NCBI GenBank assembly: GCA_965662265.1
Contig: CBFIGX010000003.1
Location: 142,322-206,321 of the forward strand
Reading direction: 5' to 3'
DNA: 64,000 nucleotides
From: CBFIGX01 sp965662265
GTDB lineage: Bacteria > Bacteroidota > Bacteroidia > Flavobacteriales > UBA7430
Below the pieces are notes generated by a model, which was given only the letters and a program-made list of their open reading frames with translations, searched no databases and was not told the origin of the DNA. This document shows, one piece after another, positions 42,965 to 51,619 of the stretch (the stretch's first letter is position 1; each line of letters begins with the position of its first letter). The translations under genes and the position numbers were made by a program.

Positions 42965-43507
42965 ATGAAAAATTTAGTTATTTTGTTTGTAAGCACAATT
43001 TTAATTAGTTGCACAAATGATTTAGGTCGTATTCACACCTTAAGCACCCAAGAATTTAAAATTGCAAATGATTTTGAATTAGCTGTTAAGCAGATGTCAT
43101 TCACTGGCACCTCTTTAGAAGCATGTTCTGAAGCTGCATTGAGATCTGTACCCAGAGCTGCATTACTTAAAAATGTATCCGTAACCACTAAAGGAAAAAA
43201 AGTTACAATGGTAGCAGATATTTGGGTGATGACTAAAGATAAATCTCAGAAAAATAAAGATTTAAAAGTTGGTAAATACAAAGATCCTAAAGGTCAAAAA
43301 AGCCAACCTAGACGAGCTGCTGCAAATGTGGGCAAATTTAAAGCTGGGATGAAGGTAACTTGGGATCATCCAAAAGCAGGTAAAGGATCTGGAATTCTTG
43401 CAAAAATTACGGGTGAGATGGCTCAAATAGAAAAAGTTGTTGACGAAAATGGGAAGCAAGGAAAGCCAATAAAATTACATGTGAGTGTCTTAAAGCCTCT
43501 AAAATAG
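42965..43507 (+). CDS. Lipoprotein of unknown function
   Basis: 180 aa; lipobox LISC with Cys about 16. Residues about 60-90 have an unremarkable helical part (LEACSEAALRSVPRAALLK) and 90-100 a short strand segment. The C-terminal half is basic, with KFKAGMKVTWDHPKAGKGSG and a final HVSVLKPLK. That short beta pattern faintly recalls small SH3/Tudor-like domains with a K-V-x-W start, but I would not name it. No obvious partner; the next gene lies 64 bases downstream. Confidence 0.7.
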   Translation: MKNLVILFVSTILISCTNDLGRIHTLSTQEFKIANDFELAVKQMSFTGTSLEACSEAALRSVPRAALLKNVSVTTKGKKVTMVADIWVMTKDKSQKNKDLKVGKYKDPKGQKSQPRRAAANVGKFKAGMKVTWDHPKAGKGSGILAKITGEMAQIEKVVDENGKQGKPIKLHVSVLKPLK

Positions 43508-43571
43508 AGGTGATTATAAAACGCTTGTACAATGATAAGATTCTTTATTTTCATAAATATATAATTTAGTC

Positions 43572-44027
43572 ATGCAAGAAAAAATAGCATTAAAAATTAC
43601 AGAAAAAGACTACAAAAAACTAGTAGAGCTTATATATCTGGGTGTTGTTTTGCATCATACATATGACGATAAAGAATATAAAACTATGCATAGAGTTGAA
43701 CAAGCTGTATATGCTCAGGCTCATAAATTTAATGCCGAAAATCTTATTCGATACATCCCAGAGTTAAAAAAATATAATGTTACTCATGACTTAATGGATC
43801 GAATGGATTTGTTTAGATCCTCCTATGATTATAATTATTTTTATGACGAACTCATAAGCAGATTATCAGAAAAAGAGTTCATGAACTACTATTCTTATCA
43901 AGAACTTAAAACCATGACTCAGAAACAAAAAGATGAGGCTTTACAGTATATCATAGACAAGTATGACTCTGCTGCAAAAACCGGTGGATTTGAAAAAATA
44001 TTAGAACAAGCTAAAGATATACTATGA
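43572..44027 (+). CDS. Conserved-looking hypothetical protein
   Basis: 151 aa, no signal peptide or membrane helix, mostly helical and rich in Lys, Tyr and Glu. I do not recognise the family. Motif-like parts are VELIYLGVVLHHTYDDKEY and SSYDYNYFYDELISRLSE. It overlaps the next gene by 4 bases (ATGA), so it is probably translated together with the TlpA-like thioredoxin, but the products act in different compartments. Confidence 0.7.
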   Translation: MQEKIALKITEKDYKKLVELIYLGVVLHHTYDDKEYKTMHRVEQAVYAQAHKFNAENLIRYIPELKKYNVTHDLMDRMDLFRSSYDYNYFYDELISRLSEKEFMNYYSYQELKTMTQKQKDEALQYIIDKYDSAAKTGGFEKILEQAKDIL

Positions 44028-44545
44028 TGAGAATGGTCTTAATTTTTGCATTTTTCCTTCCTTTTATCGCCTTAGCCCAATCAGTTGATTCTCGCGGTTA
44101 TATAGTTAAGGTTGGAGATAAATTACCTACCATAGAGTTTACAGATTTAAACGGAGTAAACTACACCAATCAATCACTCAAAGACCAGGTTGTAGTTTTA
44201 CAATTTACAGCATCATGGTGTAGTGTATGTAGAAAAGAAATGCCACATCTAGAAGAAGAAGTTTGGCAACGTTTTAAAAATGATAATTTTTTGTTGCTAG
44301 GCTTAGATCTTAAAGAGGAGGCATCTGTTGTTAGAGAATTCGCAAAAAAAATGGGCGTTACCTATCCAATGGTAAGTGATTTAGACGGTGCTTTATTTGA
44401 AAAATTTGCAGGACCAAAACAGGGTGTAACAAGAAACATAGTTGTTAATCAAGAAGGAGAAATCATTTTCCTAACTCGCCTTTATGATAGAGAAGAATTT
44501 GAAGAAATGATTGATGTGATTGATAGTGCTTTAAAAGGTAAATAG
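44024..44545 (+). CDS. TlpA/ResA-like thioredoxin-fold protein
   Basis: 173 aa with a signal peptide (about 1-19, ends IALAQ), so it acts in the periplasm. AhpC/TSA-like start VGDKLPTIEFTDLNG, redox motif WCSVC (Cys66 and Cys69), then PMVSDLDGALFEKFAGPKQGVTRNIVV with the usual loop; the cis-Pro region reads GVTRN rather than the common G-x-P, as the Pro is absent here. Likely a thiol-disulfide reductase or a redox-responsive protein. Last gene of a small + strand pair. Confidence 0.88.
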   Translation: MMRMVLIFAFFLPFIALAQSVDSRGYIVKVGDKLPTIEFTDLNGVNYTNQSLKDQVVVLQFTASWCSVCRKEMPHLEEEVWQRFKNDNFLLLGLDLKEEASVVREFAKKMGVTYPMVSDLDGALFEKFAGPKQGVTRNIVVNQEGEIIFLTRLYDREEFEEMIDVIDSALKGK

Positions 44546-44563
44546 CCGCAGCCACAAATCGAA

Positions 44564-45724
44564 CTATTCAACCCTCATCTGAGCTGCAATCTTCTTAGCC
44601 TTTTCGATATGGTAATCGATGTGTTCCTCTCCAAAAGATAAAGCAATTGCCATTCTTCTAAATGGTCTCGTACTTGGCTTTCCAAATACTCTTATGTCAC
44701 TATTAGGATAATTAGTAGCATCATTTAGACCTGATATTATTGGTTGATTTGTGTTTGTTCCACTTGCAAGAACTACAGCACTCGCACCATTCTTTTCTAG
44801 TGTAATTTCTTGAACAGGAATTCCTAAAATGACTCTAGCATGAAGTTCAAATTCGGAAAAGTTTTGAGTATTTCCTAGAGTTACCATACCTGTATCGTGA
44901 GGCCTTGGTGATAACTCTGAAAAGAATACGCCTTTTTTGCCAACAAAAAATTCAACGCCCCATATTCCTGCACCTCCAAGCGCTTGAGTAACCTTTCTGG
45001 CCATATCTTGGGCTTCTTCAAGTAGAGAAGGACTCATGGGCATGGGTTGCCAGCTTTCTTGATAATCTCCTCGCTCTTGTCTATGCCCGATTGGAGGGCA
45101 AAATAATGTATTTTCAGAGTCTTGTGTGAGTGTGAGTAGTGTGATTTCATAGTCAAAGTCAACAAACTCTTCTACAATAACTTCCATAACATCACCGCGC
45201 GAGCCTTCTAAAGCAAATTCCCAGGCTTTTTCAATATCATTTGAGGTTTTAATTACCGACTGGCCTTTTCCAGAGCTAGACATTAAAGGTTTTACCACAC
45301 ATGGCATTCCGCAATAATTTACACCTTCTACAAGTTCTTCGAATGAATTGGCGTATTTATATTTTGCAGTTTTTATACCAAGATCAATAGCTGCTAACTC
45401 TCTAATCGATTTTCGATTCATGGTAAAGTTGGCTGCTTTAGCACTAGGAACAACCTTTATTCCTTGCTTTTCATAATCATAAAAACGCTCTGTTCTGATA
45501 GCTTCTATTTCTGGCACTATAATATCTGGCTTGTACTTTTTTACAATTCGATCTAGTTCAGTACCATCAAGCATATTAATTACTTCATATTCGTGCGCCA
45601 CATGCATTGCAGGTGCATTATGATAGCTGTCTACTGCAATTATATATTGCCCCAATCTTTGACAGGCAATTGCAAATTCTTTTCCAAGTTCGCCAGCCCC
45701 TAATAACATGATTTTTTTTCTCAT
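44564..45724 (-). CDS. purT: Formate-dependent phosphoribosylglycinamide formyltransferase PurT
   Basis: ATP-grasp enzyme of purine synthesis: GAR plus formate plus ATP gives formyl-GAR. 386 aa. N-terminal MLLGAGELGKEFAIACQRLG, VVPEIEAIRTE, then the ATP-grasp core with PLMSSSGKGQS, GDVMEVIVEEFVDFDYEITLL, and the C-terminal signature FFSELSPRPHDTGMVTL. Own promoter immediately upstream; not part of the neighbouring lipid-like operon. Confidence 0.96.
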   Translation of the reverse strand: MRKKIMLLGAGELGKEFAIACQRLGQYIIAVDSYHNAPAMHVAHEYEVINMLDGTELDRIVKKYKPDIIVPEIEAIRTERFYDYEKQGIKVVPSAKAANFTMNRKSIRELAAIDLGIKTAKYKYANSFEELVEGVNYCGMPCVVKPLMSSSGKGQSVIKTSNDIEKAWEFALEGSRGDVMEVIVEEFVDFDYEITLLTLTQDSENTLFCPPIGHRQERGDYQESWQPMPMSPSLLEEAQDMARKVTQALGGAGIWGVEFFVGKKGVFFSELSPRPHDTGMVTLGNTQNFSEFELHARVILGIPVQEITLEKNGASAVVLASGTNTNQPIISGLNDATNYPNSDIRVFGKPSTRPFRRMAIALSFGEEHIDYHIEKAKKIAAQMRVE

Positions 45725-45729
45725 AAGTA

Positions 45730-45737
45730 CAAAGATA
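45730..45737 (-). promoter_or_regulatory. -7 box of purT, predicted leaderless mRNA
   Basis: TATCTTTG on the minus strand, perfect TAnnTTTG, ending 5 nt before the purT ATG; the start of transcription should fall on or next to the A of ATG. Confidence 0.6.
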
Positions 45738-45765
45738 ATCTTATTCTAAATGATAGCGTTTAGTA

Positions 45766-46671
45766 CTAACAAAAGTACACTTCGTAAATATATTTAGCCA
45801 ATAGATGCGCTGCGTCAGGATAATTTCTAAACCATAATTCAGGCTCAATAAGTTCTAATTCACCTAAGGCCAATTTGTTAGAGTTGTTATAAAACATGTC
45901 TACTCTGGCGTAGCAAGGCCTATAAGGACAAGCATTTAGTGCTTTTTGTGCAAATTCGATTTCTCCTGGTGTTGGTATATACTGATGTACTGAGCCTCCA
46001 AAATCATCTTGTACTCTAAAATCTCCCGACTTTGCTTTTTTTAACACGGCATGGCTATACTCACCTCCAATTAAAATGATGCTCATTTCGCCCTTTTCAA
46101 CTATATTGTGTTGAAACTCTTGAAAGAGCATAGACTCCTTATATATCAGCTGATTTAGTTTGTTTTGATATAGATGAGCTTCTTTCTTTTTTATTAAATA
46201 TGTTTCTCGTGCTGCTCCAGCTATATTGGGCTTTAGTACAGCTTGTTTAAACCCACTTTGTTGAAATAGATCATCAAGCGTATACCCGTGTTTGGAGTTT
46301 AAAAAAATAGTTGGAGCAATTTCAATTTCTTTACCTTTCAAGTCTTTAAGATACGCTTTGTCGATATTCCATTTAATAAGCTCAGCATCATTTATAAAAG
46401 TGGTTTGGTATTTAGTGAGATTAAACCAGACCATAAAATCTTCAAATCGATCAAAATAATCCCAAGTAGTTCTAAAAAGTGCAAAACGACAAATACGCCA
46501 ATCAAAATCTATGCAGCTCCAACTTTTCTTGACTACCTTCAGCCCTTTTTCCTCAAGTGCATGTAATACAAGACTGTCTTCAGTGAGGACTTGTTTGGTG
46601 TACCAGTTGATTTTTTTTGGATTTTCATAGCGATCATCAGTTAGTAAAACTATATCATATTTGAATTCCAT
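45766..46671 (-). CDS. ATP-grasp ligase of the DcsG/glutathione-synthetase-like type
   Basis: 301 aa, no signal peptide. Recognisable segments are FRTTWDYFDRFEDF (the RTTWDY sequence is typical of the DcsG-like ATP-grasp group), LKPNIAGAARETY, LFQEFQHNIVEKGEMSIILIGGEYSHAV and YARVDMF...ELELIEPELWF with the acidic metal-binding residues. The family joins a carboxylate to an amine or thiol; the substrate here is not known. It is the last gene of a minus-strand operon with a CDP-alcohol phosphatidyltransferase and a GT32-like transferase, so a small-molecule or lipid head-group substrate is inferred. Confidence 0.85.
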   Translation of the reverse strand: MEFKYDIVLLTDDRYENPKKINWYTKQVLTEDSLVLHALEEKGLKVVKKSWSCIDFDWRICRFALFRTTWDYFDRFEDFMVWFNLTKYQTTFINDAELIKWNIDKAYLKDLKGKEIEIAPTIFLNSKHGYTLDDLFQQSGFKQAVLKPNIAGAARETYLIKKKEAHLYQNKLNQLIYKESMLFQEFQHNIVEKGEMSIILIGGEYSHAVLKKAKSGDFRVQDDFGGSVHQYIPTPGEIEFAQKALNACPYRPCYARVDMFYNNSNKLALGELELIEPELWFRNYPDAAHLLAKYIYEVYFC

Positions 46672-46693
46672 AAAGTAAGGATCTACAAAAGAA

Positions 46694-47458
46694 TTAGCTT
46701 AATGATTTTCGAATCCATATAAACACAAAAACCATAACTGTATAAGCAGCAAAAAAAGGAAGCACCCAATGGTTTAGGTCTAAAACCCACATGCATGAAA
46801 TAATAAGCAGTTGAAAACCTAAGCCAAAAGTAGAAAGAAGTGTCATAAACCATTTAGGAAAATTACTATGAGTGGAAGCATTCTTATCTAAAAAGTATAT
46901 GACCTTATCAAATGGGCCGTATAAAAAACTATAAACACGAAAAAAACTATTTACCAATTTTTGACTCTCCGTACCTAGGGCTTTAGGAGGCTCAATTTCA
47001 AATATGCGACTGGTTTTGTCACCGCCAGCATGATTCCTTAAAATGACGTAGTAATAATTGTATAATGTGCCTTGAAGTTGTATTCCAATAAATGCAAAAA
47101 GATAAAGCATAATTGAGCTTTGGCTATTGTAAGCCACATAACCTAGGATAAGGGCATTGAGCAAAATATCTGAAACAGAGTCGAAGTAGCGCCCAATATG
47201 AGAGGGTTGCTGCCTAATTCTTGCAAGTTCTCCATCGGCAGCATCTAATATAGATTTGATGATGAGGCATAACCCTGCCAAAATGGGAAGGTTAAAATAC
47301 ATACATACTAAGGCCAAAATACCAAACACGATAAAAGCCATGGTTACATGAATGGGAGTAAAAATTGTAGATTTTAAAACTTTGGCAATCCACTGGGCAA
47401 TTGGTCTACCGTAGTCAGATAGATCTATAAAGCGTTGGTTGCTTGGTAGTTTAGACAT
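46694..47458 (-). CDS. CDP-alcohol phosphatidyltransferase family protein
   Basis: 254-aa membrane protein with about six hydrophobic segments. The catalytic motif is complete: Asp72, Asp75, Gly76, Ala79-Arg80, Gly89, Asp93 and Asp97 in LDAADGELAR...GRYFDSVSD. The family swaps CMP of a CDP-alcohol or CDP-diacylglycerol for another alcohol. The ends do not match PgsA, PssA or cardiolipin synthase closely by eye, so the substrate is unassigned. Its neighbours (glycosyltransferase 26 bases before, ATP-grasp 22 bases after) suggest a modified polar lipid. Confidence 0.88.
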   Translation of the reverse strand: MSKLPSNQRFIDLSDYGRPIAQWIAKVLKSTIFTPIHVTMAFIVFGILALVCMYFNLPILAGLCLIIKSILDAADGELARIRQQPSHIGRYFDSVSDILLNALILGYVAYNSQSSIMLYLFAFIGIQLQGTLYNYYYVILRNHAGGDKTSRIFEIEPPKALGTESQKLVNSFFRVYSFLYGPFDKVIYFLDKNASTHSNFPKWFMTLLSTFGLGFQLLIISCMWVLDLNHWVLPFFAAYTVMVFVFIWIRKSLS

Positions 47459-47484
47459 AAAGAATTGCTGGGCTACTTTGTTAA

Positions 47485-48144
47485 TTAGTTTGACAGAACC
47501 TGTTCCGATTGTGCCTTATTTTTCCAGTGACTTTTCCTTGAAATACCGTAAAGAAAAAACTTACTTAATCGGTAACTGAATTTAAGTTTATTGTCGTAAT
47601 CAACACCCATGATTCGATGTTTAGCCTGTGAAGACTCTTTTAGACAATCATTTATAGCATTTGTGAAAACAGTAGGCCCTGTCATCTTATGGACGTCAGA
47701 TGGGTAGGTGTTGTTTTTTAAATTTTGGATCACTAAATCTAATGTTCGCTTAAAGAATGGATGCCCAGGTTCAGAAAATAAAGCCCATTGAACATAATTA
47801 TTTTTATGAGAAGCTAAAGATATAATGACATGATCTTCTGGTTGAACAATGTCATTTATTGGATTAATAAACAAGCTGTCAATGTCAAGATATATGCCAC
47901 CTTTTTTATAAAGTATTGCATATCTGAAAAAATCAGCTTTGGCAGCACCAATTTGTATTCTTTTGAAGAGCTCATATATTTCTTTGTCAAATTCATCTTT
48001 AATAAATCGATTGACAGCCTCATCATCATAGAATTTATAATCGTAAGTTGGATTCCTTCGTTTCATACGCCAAATATGCCATTTCGTTAGGAGGGGTAGC
48101 TTGTGACTTCGAAAGGTCTGATGAATCACTTTTGGGATAGGCAT
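47485..48144 (-). CDS. GT32-like glycosyltransferase (OCH1/capsular type)
   Basis: About 219 aa. IPKVIHQTFRS at the N-terminus, IGAAKADFFRYAILYKKGG, and the DXD motif GGIYLDIDS (Asp87, Asp89) are the standard GT32 pattern for a sugar-nucleotide-dependent transferase. I prefer the ATG at 48144; an earlier in-frame codon at 48258 gives 38 extra residues unlike the family, and a perfect -7 box (48178-48171) lies between. The two other genes of the operon follow closely. Sugar donor and acceptor are unknown. Confidence 0.88.
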   Translation of the reverse strand: MPIPKVIHQTFRSHKLPLLTKWHIWRMKRRNPTYDYKFYDDEAVNRFIKDEFDKEIYELFKRIQIGAAKADFFRYAILYKKGGIYLDIDSLFINPINDIVQPEDHVIISLASHKNNYVQWALFSEPGHPFFKRTLDLVIQNLKNNTYPSDVHKMTGPTVFTNAINDCLKESSQAKHRIMGVDYDNKLKFSYRLSKFFLYGISRKSHWKNKAQSEQVLSN

Positions 48145-48170
48145 ATAGAGATATATTGGGAATCTTGAAT

Positions 48171-48178
48171 CAAAGATA
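48171..48178 (-). promoter_or_regulatory. -7 box of the GT32 / CDP-alcohol transferase / ATP-grasp operon
   Basis: TATCTTTG on the minus strand, perfect match to TAnnTTTG, with the start expected about 22 nt before the ATG at 48144. No clear -33 TTG. Confidence 0.5.
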
Positions 48179-48312
48179 TGAAAAATCTTAAGTCTAGTAT
48201 GACCTAGTGTTGCATCTGATCTGTATTCTTTAGCTATTACTAATCTTTTACATATCAAAAATCGAATAGATTAAAAACTAAATCAAACACATCTAAGTTC
48301 TTTTAGTATAAA

Positions 48313-48329
48313 GATATCCAAAGGATATC
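48313..48329 (-). terminator. Small hairpin after phoU, possible pst terminator
   Basis: Perfect 7-bp inverted repeat GATATCC-AAA-GGATATC about 25 bases past the phoU stop. On the minus strand only TTTATA follows, so it is a weak terminator at best. Confidence 0.4.
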
Positions 48330-48353
48330 ATCAATAGTCTAAGAGCGAATCAA

Positions 48354-49013
48354 TTATTTGTTGTTGTCTATGTGTTTTACCACCTTTGATTCCATAGAAA
48401 AGATAAGTTCTTCGGCAATATTTTTAATTAAGTCGCCAGTGCGTTCTAGTTTTCTAATGCAAGACAATAAGTAGAAAAGTTGTTTTGCACTCTTTTCGTT
48501 ATAGTTGTTTATAATCGCATTACTTGCATTGACGTTAATGGTATTTAGCAATTCATCTTGCTTAAATACACGTCGTGCAATTGTAGTATCTTCATTGTCA
48601 AAGGCATCAATTACATGATCTAGCATTTCTTTACATTGTACAAACATTTCTTGAATTCTTGTGTCGGCGATGGCTTTTTTCGGGAAAATAGAATCAACTT
48701 TTTTTACATAACTGGCTATTCCGTATGCTATGTCTCCAATACGTTCTAATTCATGATTAATTTTATATGTCGAAAGCACAAAGCGTAAATCTACGGCAAC
48801 TGGGGTGTGTAAGGCCAATATATTTTCACAATCGCGATCTATTTTTAACTCCTGAGCGTTAATTCTTTTTTCTGCGATGGTTATTTCTGCAGCCAAATCT
48901 TTGTCAAATTCAAGAAGTGCTCTTTCACTTTTTAGCAATTGTTTGTTAACGGCCAAAAACATCTGTAGCAGTTCTTTTTTTAGCTTTTTTATTTCTTGTT
49001 CTAATTGTGTCAT
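48354..49013 (-). CDS. phoU: Phosphate transport regulator PhoU
   Basis: 219-aa helical protein that links the Pst transporter to PhoR-type signalling and limits phosphate uptake. Two three-helix PhoU repeats are visible with the metal-binding E/DxxxD motifs, e.g. VLSTYKINHELERIGDIAYGIA and LLSCIRKLERTGDLIKNIAEE, both ending in the ERIGD/ERTGD form that defines PhoU. Last gene of the pst operon, 9 bases after pstB. Confidence 0.96.
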   Translation of the reverse strand: MTQLEQEIKKLKKELLQMFLAVNKQLLKSERALLEFDKDLAAEITIAEKRINAQELKIDRDCENILALHTPVAVDLRFVLSTYKINHELERIGDIAYGIASYVKKVDSIFPKKAIADTRIQEMFVQCKEMLDHVIDAFDNEDTTIARRVFKQDELLNTINVNASNAIINNYNEKSAKQLFYLLSCIRKLERTGDLIKNIAEELIFSMESKVVKHIDNNK

Positions 49014-49022
49014 ATTAAAAAA

Positions 49023-49790
49023 TTAACCAAATCTACCGGTGATGTAGTTTTGTGTACGTTCTTTTTTCGGATTTCTAAATATCTCTTCTGTTTTTCCAAA
49101 TTCAATGAGGTCGCCCATATAAAAAAAAGCAGTATTGTCGCTTACTCTACTTGCTTGTTGCATATTATGCGTTACAATAACGATGCTATATTTTTCTTTC
49201 AGTTCATGAATTAGCTCTTCCACTTTAGCTGTAGAAATAGGGTCTAGTGCAGAGGTAGGTTCGTCCATTAAGAGTACGGAAGGCTCTACTGCTAATGCTC
49301 TGGCAATACACAATCGTTGTTGTTGCCCACCAGAAAGCGCCAGGGCAGACTTTTTGAGGTCGTCTTTTACTTCGTCCCACAAGGCGGCCTGTTTTAGGGA
49401 TTTCTCTACGCGTTGGTTTAAGAGTGTTTTGTCTTTTATTCCTTGAATTACAAGCCCGTAAGTTACATTATCGTAGATACTTTTAGGAAATGGGTTAGGT
49501 TTTTGAAATACCATACCAATATTTTTTCTCAACTCATCAACTTGTATATTTTTGTGGTATATGTTTTGTCCTTGCATCAACACCTCTCCTTGCATTTGGT
49601 AAGATTCTATATAGTCGTTCATTCTATTAAACACTCTAAGAAAGGTAGATTTCCCACATCCTGAGGGACCAATAAAGGCGGTCACTTTGTTCTTTTCTAT
49701 CTGCATATTGATGTTTTTTAGTGCTTGCATGTCACCGTAAAACACATCAAGTGCCTTAGTTTCTAATATGTACTTTTTTTCTGTTGTCAT
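49023..49790 (-). CDS. pstB: Phosphate ABC transporter ATP-binding protein PstB
   Basis: 255-aa ATPase of the high-affinity phosphate importer. Walker A GPSGCGKS (about 42-49), Q-loop MVFQKPNPFPKSIYDNV (the PFPKSIYDN form is specific to PstB), signature LSGGQQQRLCIARALA, Walker B LLMDEPTSALDPIST, and H-loop VTHNMQQA. Four bases after pstA. Confidence 0.98.
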   Translation of the reverse strand: MTTEKKYILETKALDVFYGDMQALKNINMQIEKNKVTAFIGPSGCGKSTFLRVFNRMNDYIESYQMQGEVLMQGQNIYHKNIQVDELRKNIGMVFQKPNPFPKSIYDNVTYGLVIQGIKDKTLLNQRVEKSLKQAALWDEVKDDLKKSALALSGGQQQRLCIARALAVEPSVLLMDEPTSALDPISTAKVEELIHELKEKYSIVIVTHNMQQASRVSDNTAFFYMGDLIEFGKTEEIFRNPKKERTQNYITGRFG

Positions 49791-49793
49791 GTT

Positions 49794-50651
49794 TTACCAA
49801 CTGATTTTCTTTTCCCATTTATTTCTTATGTAAACGGCAATTCCATTCATAACAAATGTAATGATTAGTAGTATAATAATTGCTGCGGCAGCATTGATGG
49901 TGAAACCGTGTTGCGGGCGAGATACCCAATTGAATATTTGTATAGGCATCACAGTAAACTCATCCATAGGTGAGCTAGGTGCAAAAGGCACATAGGCTAG
50001 TGCGCCTACAACAATAAGCGGTGCTGTTTCTCCTACAGCTCTGGAGATGGCCAAGATAACGCCAGTTAGAATTCCTCCTATAGCACTCGGGAGTACTTGA
50101 TGCCATATAGTTTGCCATTTGGTAGCTCCTAAGCCATAGGAAGCAGCTCTAATGCTTGGTGGTACAGCTCTAATTGCTTCTCGTGTGGCGACAATAATAA
50201 TAGGAAGTACCAGTAGCGCTAGGGTAAATGCTCCCGCCAGCACACTATTTCCCATTTGAAAAACTCTTACAAATATTTCGAGCCCTAACAAACCATATAT
50301 GATAGAAGGCACTCCTGCTAGGTTGGAAATATTGACTTCTAAGATAGATGATAGTCGGCTTTTTTTGCCATACTCTTCTAGATAAACTCCTGCTGCAACG
50401 CCCATGGGAAATGCAATCATGGTGGTAAAACTTAATATCCATAACGACCCAGTCCAAGCCGTATAAATTCCTGCTTTTTCGGACTTTCTAGAGGGAAGGT
50501 TATTTATAAAGTCCCAATCTATTCTGGCCAGTCCATCGATAAGTATATTTCCGATAAAAATAGCCAATACCACAAGTCCTAAAAGAGTACTTGCAATGCC
50601 TATATATTCAAAGATTTTATCTTTAATTCTATTCTTTTTCGAATTAGTCAT
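49794..50651 (-). CDS. pstA: Phosphate ABC transporter permease PstA
   Basis: 285-aa inner-membrane permease with about six helices. The cytoplasmic coupling loop is REAIRAVPPSIRAASYGLGATKWQTIWHQVLPSAIGGILTG (read in parts: EAIRAVPPSIRAASYGLGA), followed by AISRAVGETAPLIVVGAL, both typical of PstA. Overlaps pstC by 8 bases. Confidence 0.97.
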   Translation of the reverse strand: MTNSKKNRIKDKIFEYIGIASTLLGLVVLAIFIGNILIDGLARIDWDFINNLPSRKSEKAGIYTAWTGSLWILSFTTMIAFPMGVAAGVYLEEYGKKSRLSSILEVNISNLAGVPSIIYGLLGLEIFVRVFQMGNSVLAGAFTLALLVLPIIIVATREAIRAVPPSIRAASYGLGATKWQTIWHQVLPSAIGGILTGVILAISRAVGETAPLIVVGALAYVPFAPSSPMDEFTVMPIQIFNWVSRPQHGFTINAAAAIIILLIITFVMNGIAVYIRNKWEKKISW

Positions 50652-51525
50652 ATTGCTCTCTAAATTTCTTTCTTACCCAAAAACTAATATTGTTAAGTAT
50701 AAATGTAAAAACAAATAAGGTCATTCCAGCGGCAAAAATAGTTCGGTATTCTAAGGAGCCATGTGGAACATCTCCTAAGCTTACCTGAACAATGTAGGCG
50801 GTAATAGTTTCTATAGGCACCAAAGGATTTGCGGTAAGCCTTGGTTGCTGGCCAGCAGCAATGGCTACAATCATGGTTTCGCCTATGGCTCTCGAGAATG
50901 CTAAGATTACTGATACTATAATTCCAGAAGATGCTGCTGGTACCATTACTTTAAAAGCAGTTTGAAAACGAGTAGATCCGAGCCCATAGGATGCATTTCG
51001 CAAAGATTTAGGTACTGCCCGAAGTGCATCTTCGCTGAGAGAACTTACAAAGGGAATGATCATAATACCCATCACAATTCCGGCAGACAAGGCATTGAAC
51101 CCTGCCATGTTAGGAATCAATTTTTGTAAAAAAGGAGTCACCACCATCAATGCAAAAAAACCATAAACTACAGTAGGTACTGCAGCCAATATTTCCAGCA
51201 TCGGTTTTACAGTTTTTCTAAATTTCTTCGGTGCGTATTCACTAAGATATACGGCAATGGTTAGACCCACAGGCAAAGCTACCGAAACGGCTATTACTGT
51301 GGTAAGCAAGGTTCCAGAGATAAGCGGCATAATTCCGAAGTGCTTATTGGCAAACAATGGGGTCCATTGGTCGTCGGTAAGAAAGTCGACAATAGAAACC
51401 TCCTTAAAAAAAGTAAAGCTCTCTGATAAGAGAACCCAGATGATTCCTACAGTAGTAAGGATGGTGATTACGGCACTACCTCGTAGTAGAAGTTCTATAA
51501 ATTTTTCTTTGCTTTTCCTAGTCAT
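50644..51525 (-). CDS. pstC: Phosphate ABC transporter permease PstC
   Basis: 293-aa partner permease of PstA, with six helices and the loop EDALRAVPKSLRNASYGLGSTRFQ followed by AFSRAIGETMIVAIAAG. The N-terminal IELLLRGSAVITILTTVGII helix is usual. It follows pstS by 94 bases that contain a strong hairpin. Confidence 0.97.
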   Translation of the reverse strand: MTRKSKEKFIELLLRGSAVITILTTVGIIWVLLSESFTFFKEVSIVDFLTDDQWTPLFANKHFGIMPLISGTLLTTVIAVSVALPVGLTIAVYLSEYAPKKFRKTVKPMLEILAAVPTVVYGFFALMVVTPFLQKLIPNMAGFNALSAGIVMGIMIIPFVSSLSEDALRAVPKSLRNASYGLGSTRFQTAFKVMVPAASSGIIVSVILAFSRAIGETMIVAIAAGQQPRLTANPLVPIETITAYIVQVSLGDVPHGSLEYRTIFAAGMTLFVFTFILNNISFWVRKKFREQYD

Positions 51526-51540
51526 TATAAACTTAATAAT

Positions 51541-51563
51541 CCAAGCAGCCTCGGGCTGCTTGG
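51541..51563 (-). promoter_or_regulatory. Intercistronic stem-loop between pstS and pstC
   Basis: Perfect 10-bp inverted repeat CCAAGCAGCC-TCG-GGCTGCTTGG, GC-rich in an AT-rich region. On the minus strand the tail is ATTATTAAGTTT, not a clean T run, so it probably protects the pstS 3' end or attenuates transcription, giving more PstS than permease. That is common for binding-protein genes in ABC operons. Confidence 0.65.
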
Positions 51564-51619
51564 ATGTGATAATACTAATGTAAAATTCTATTCGATAGAA
51601 TTATATTTTGCAGATTTGG

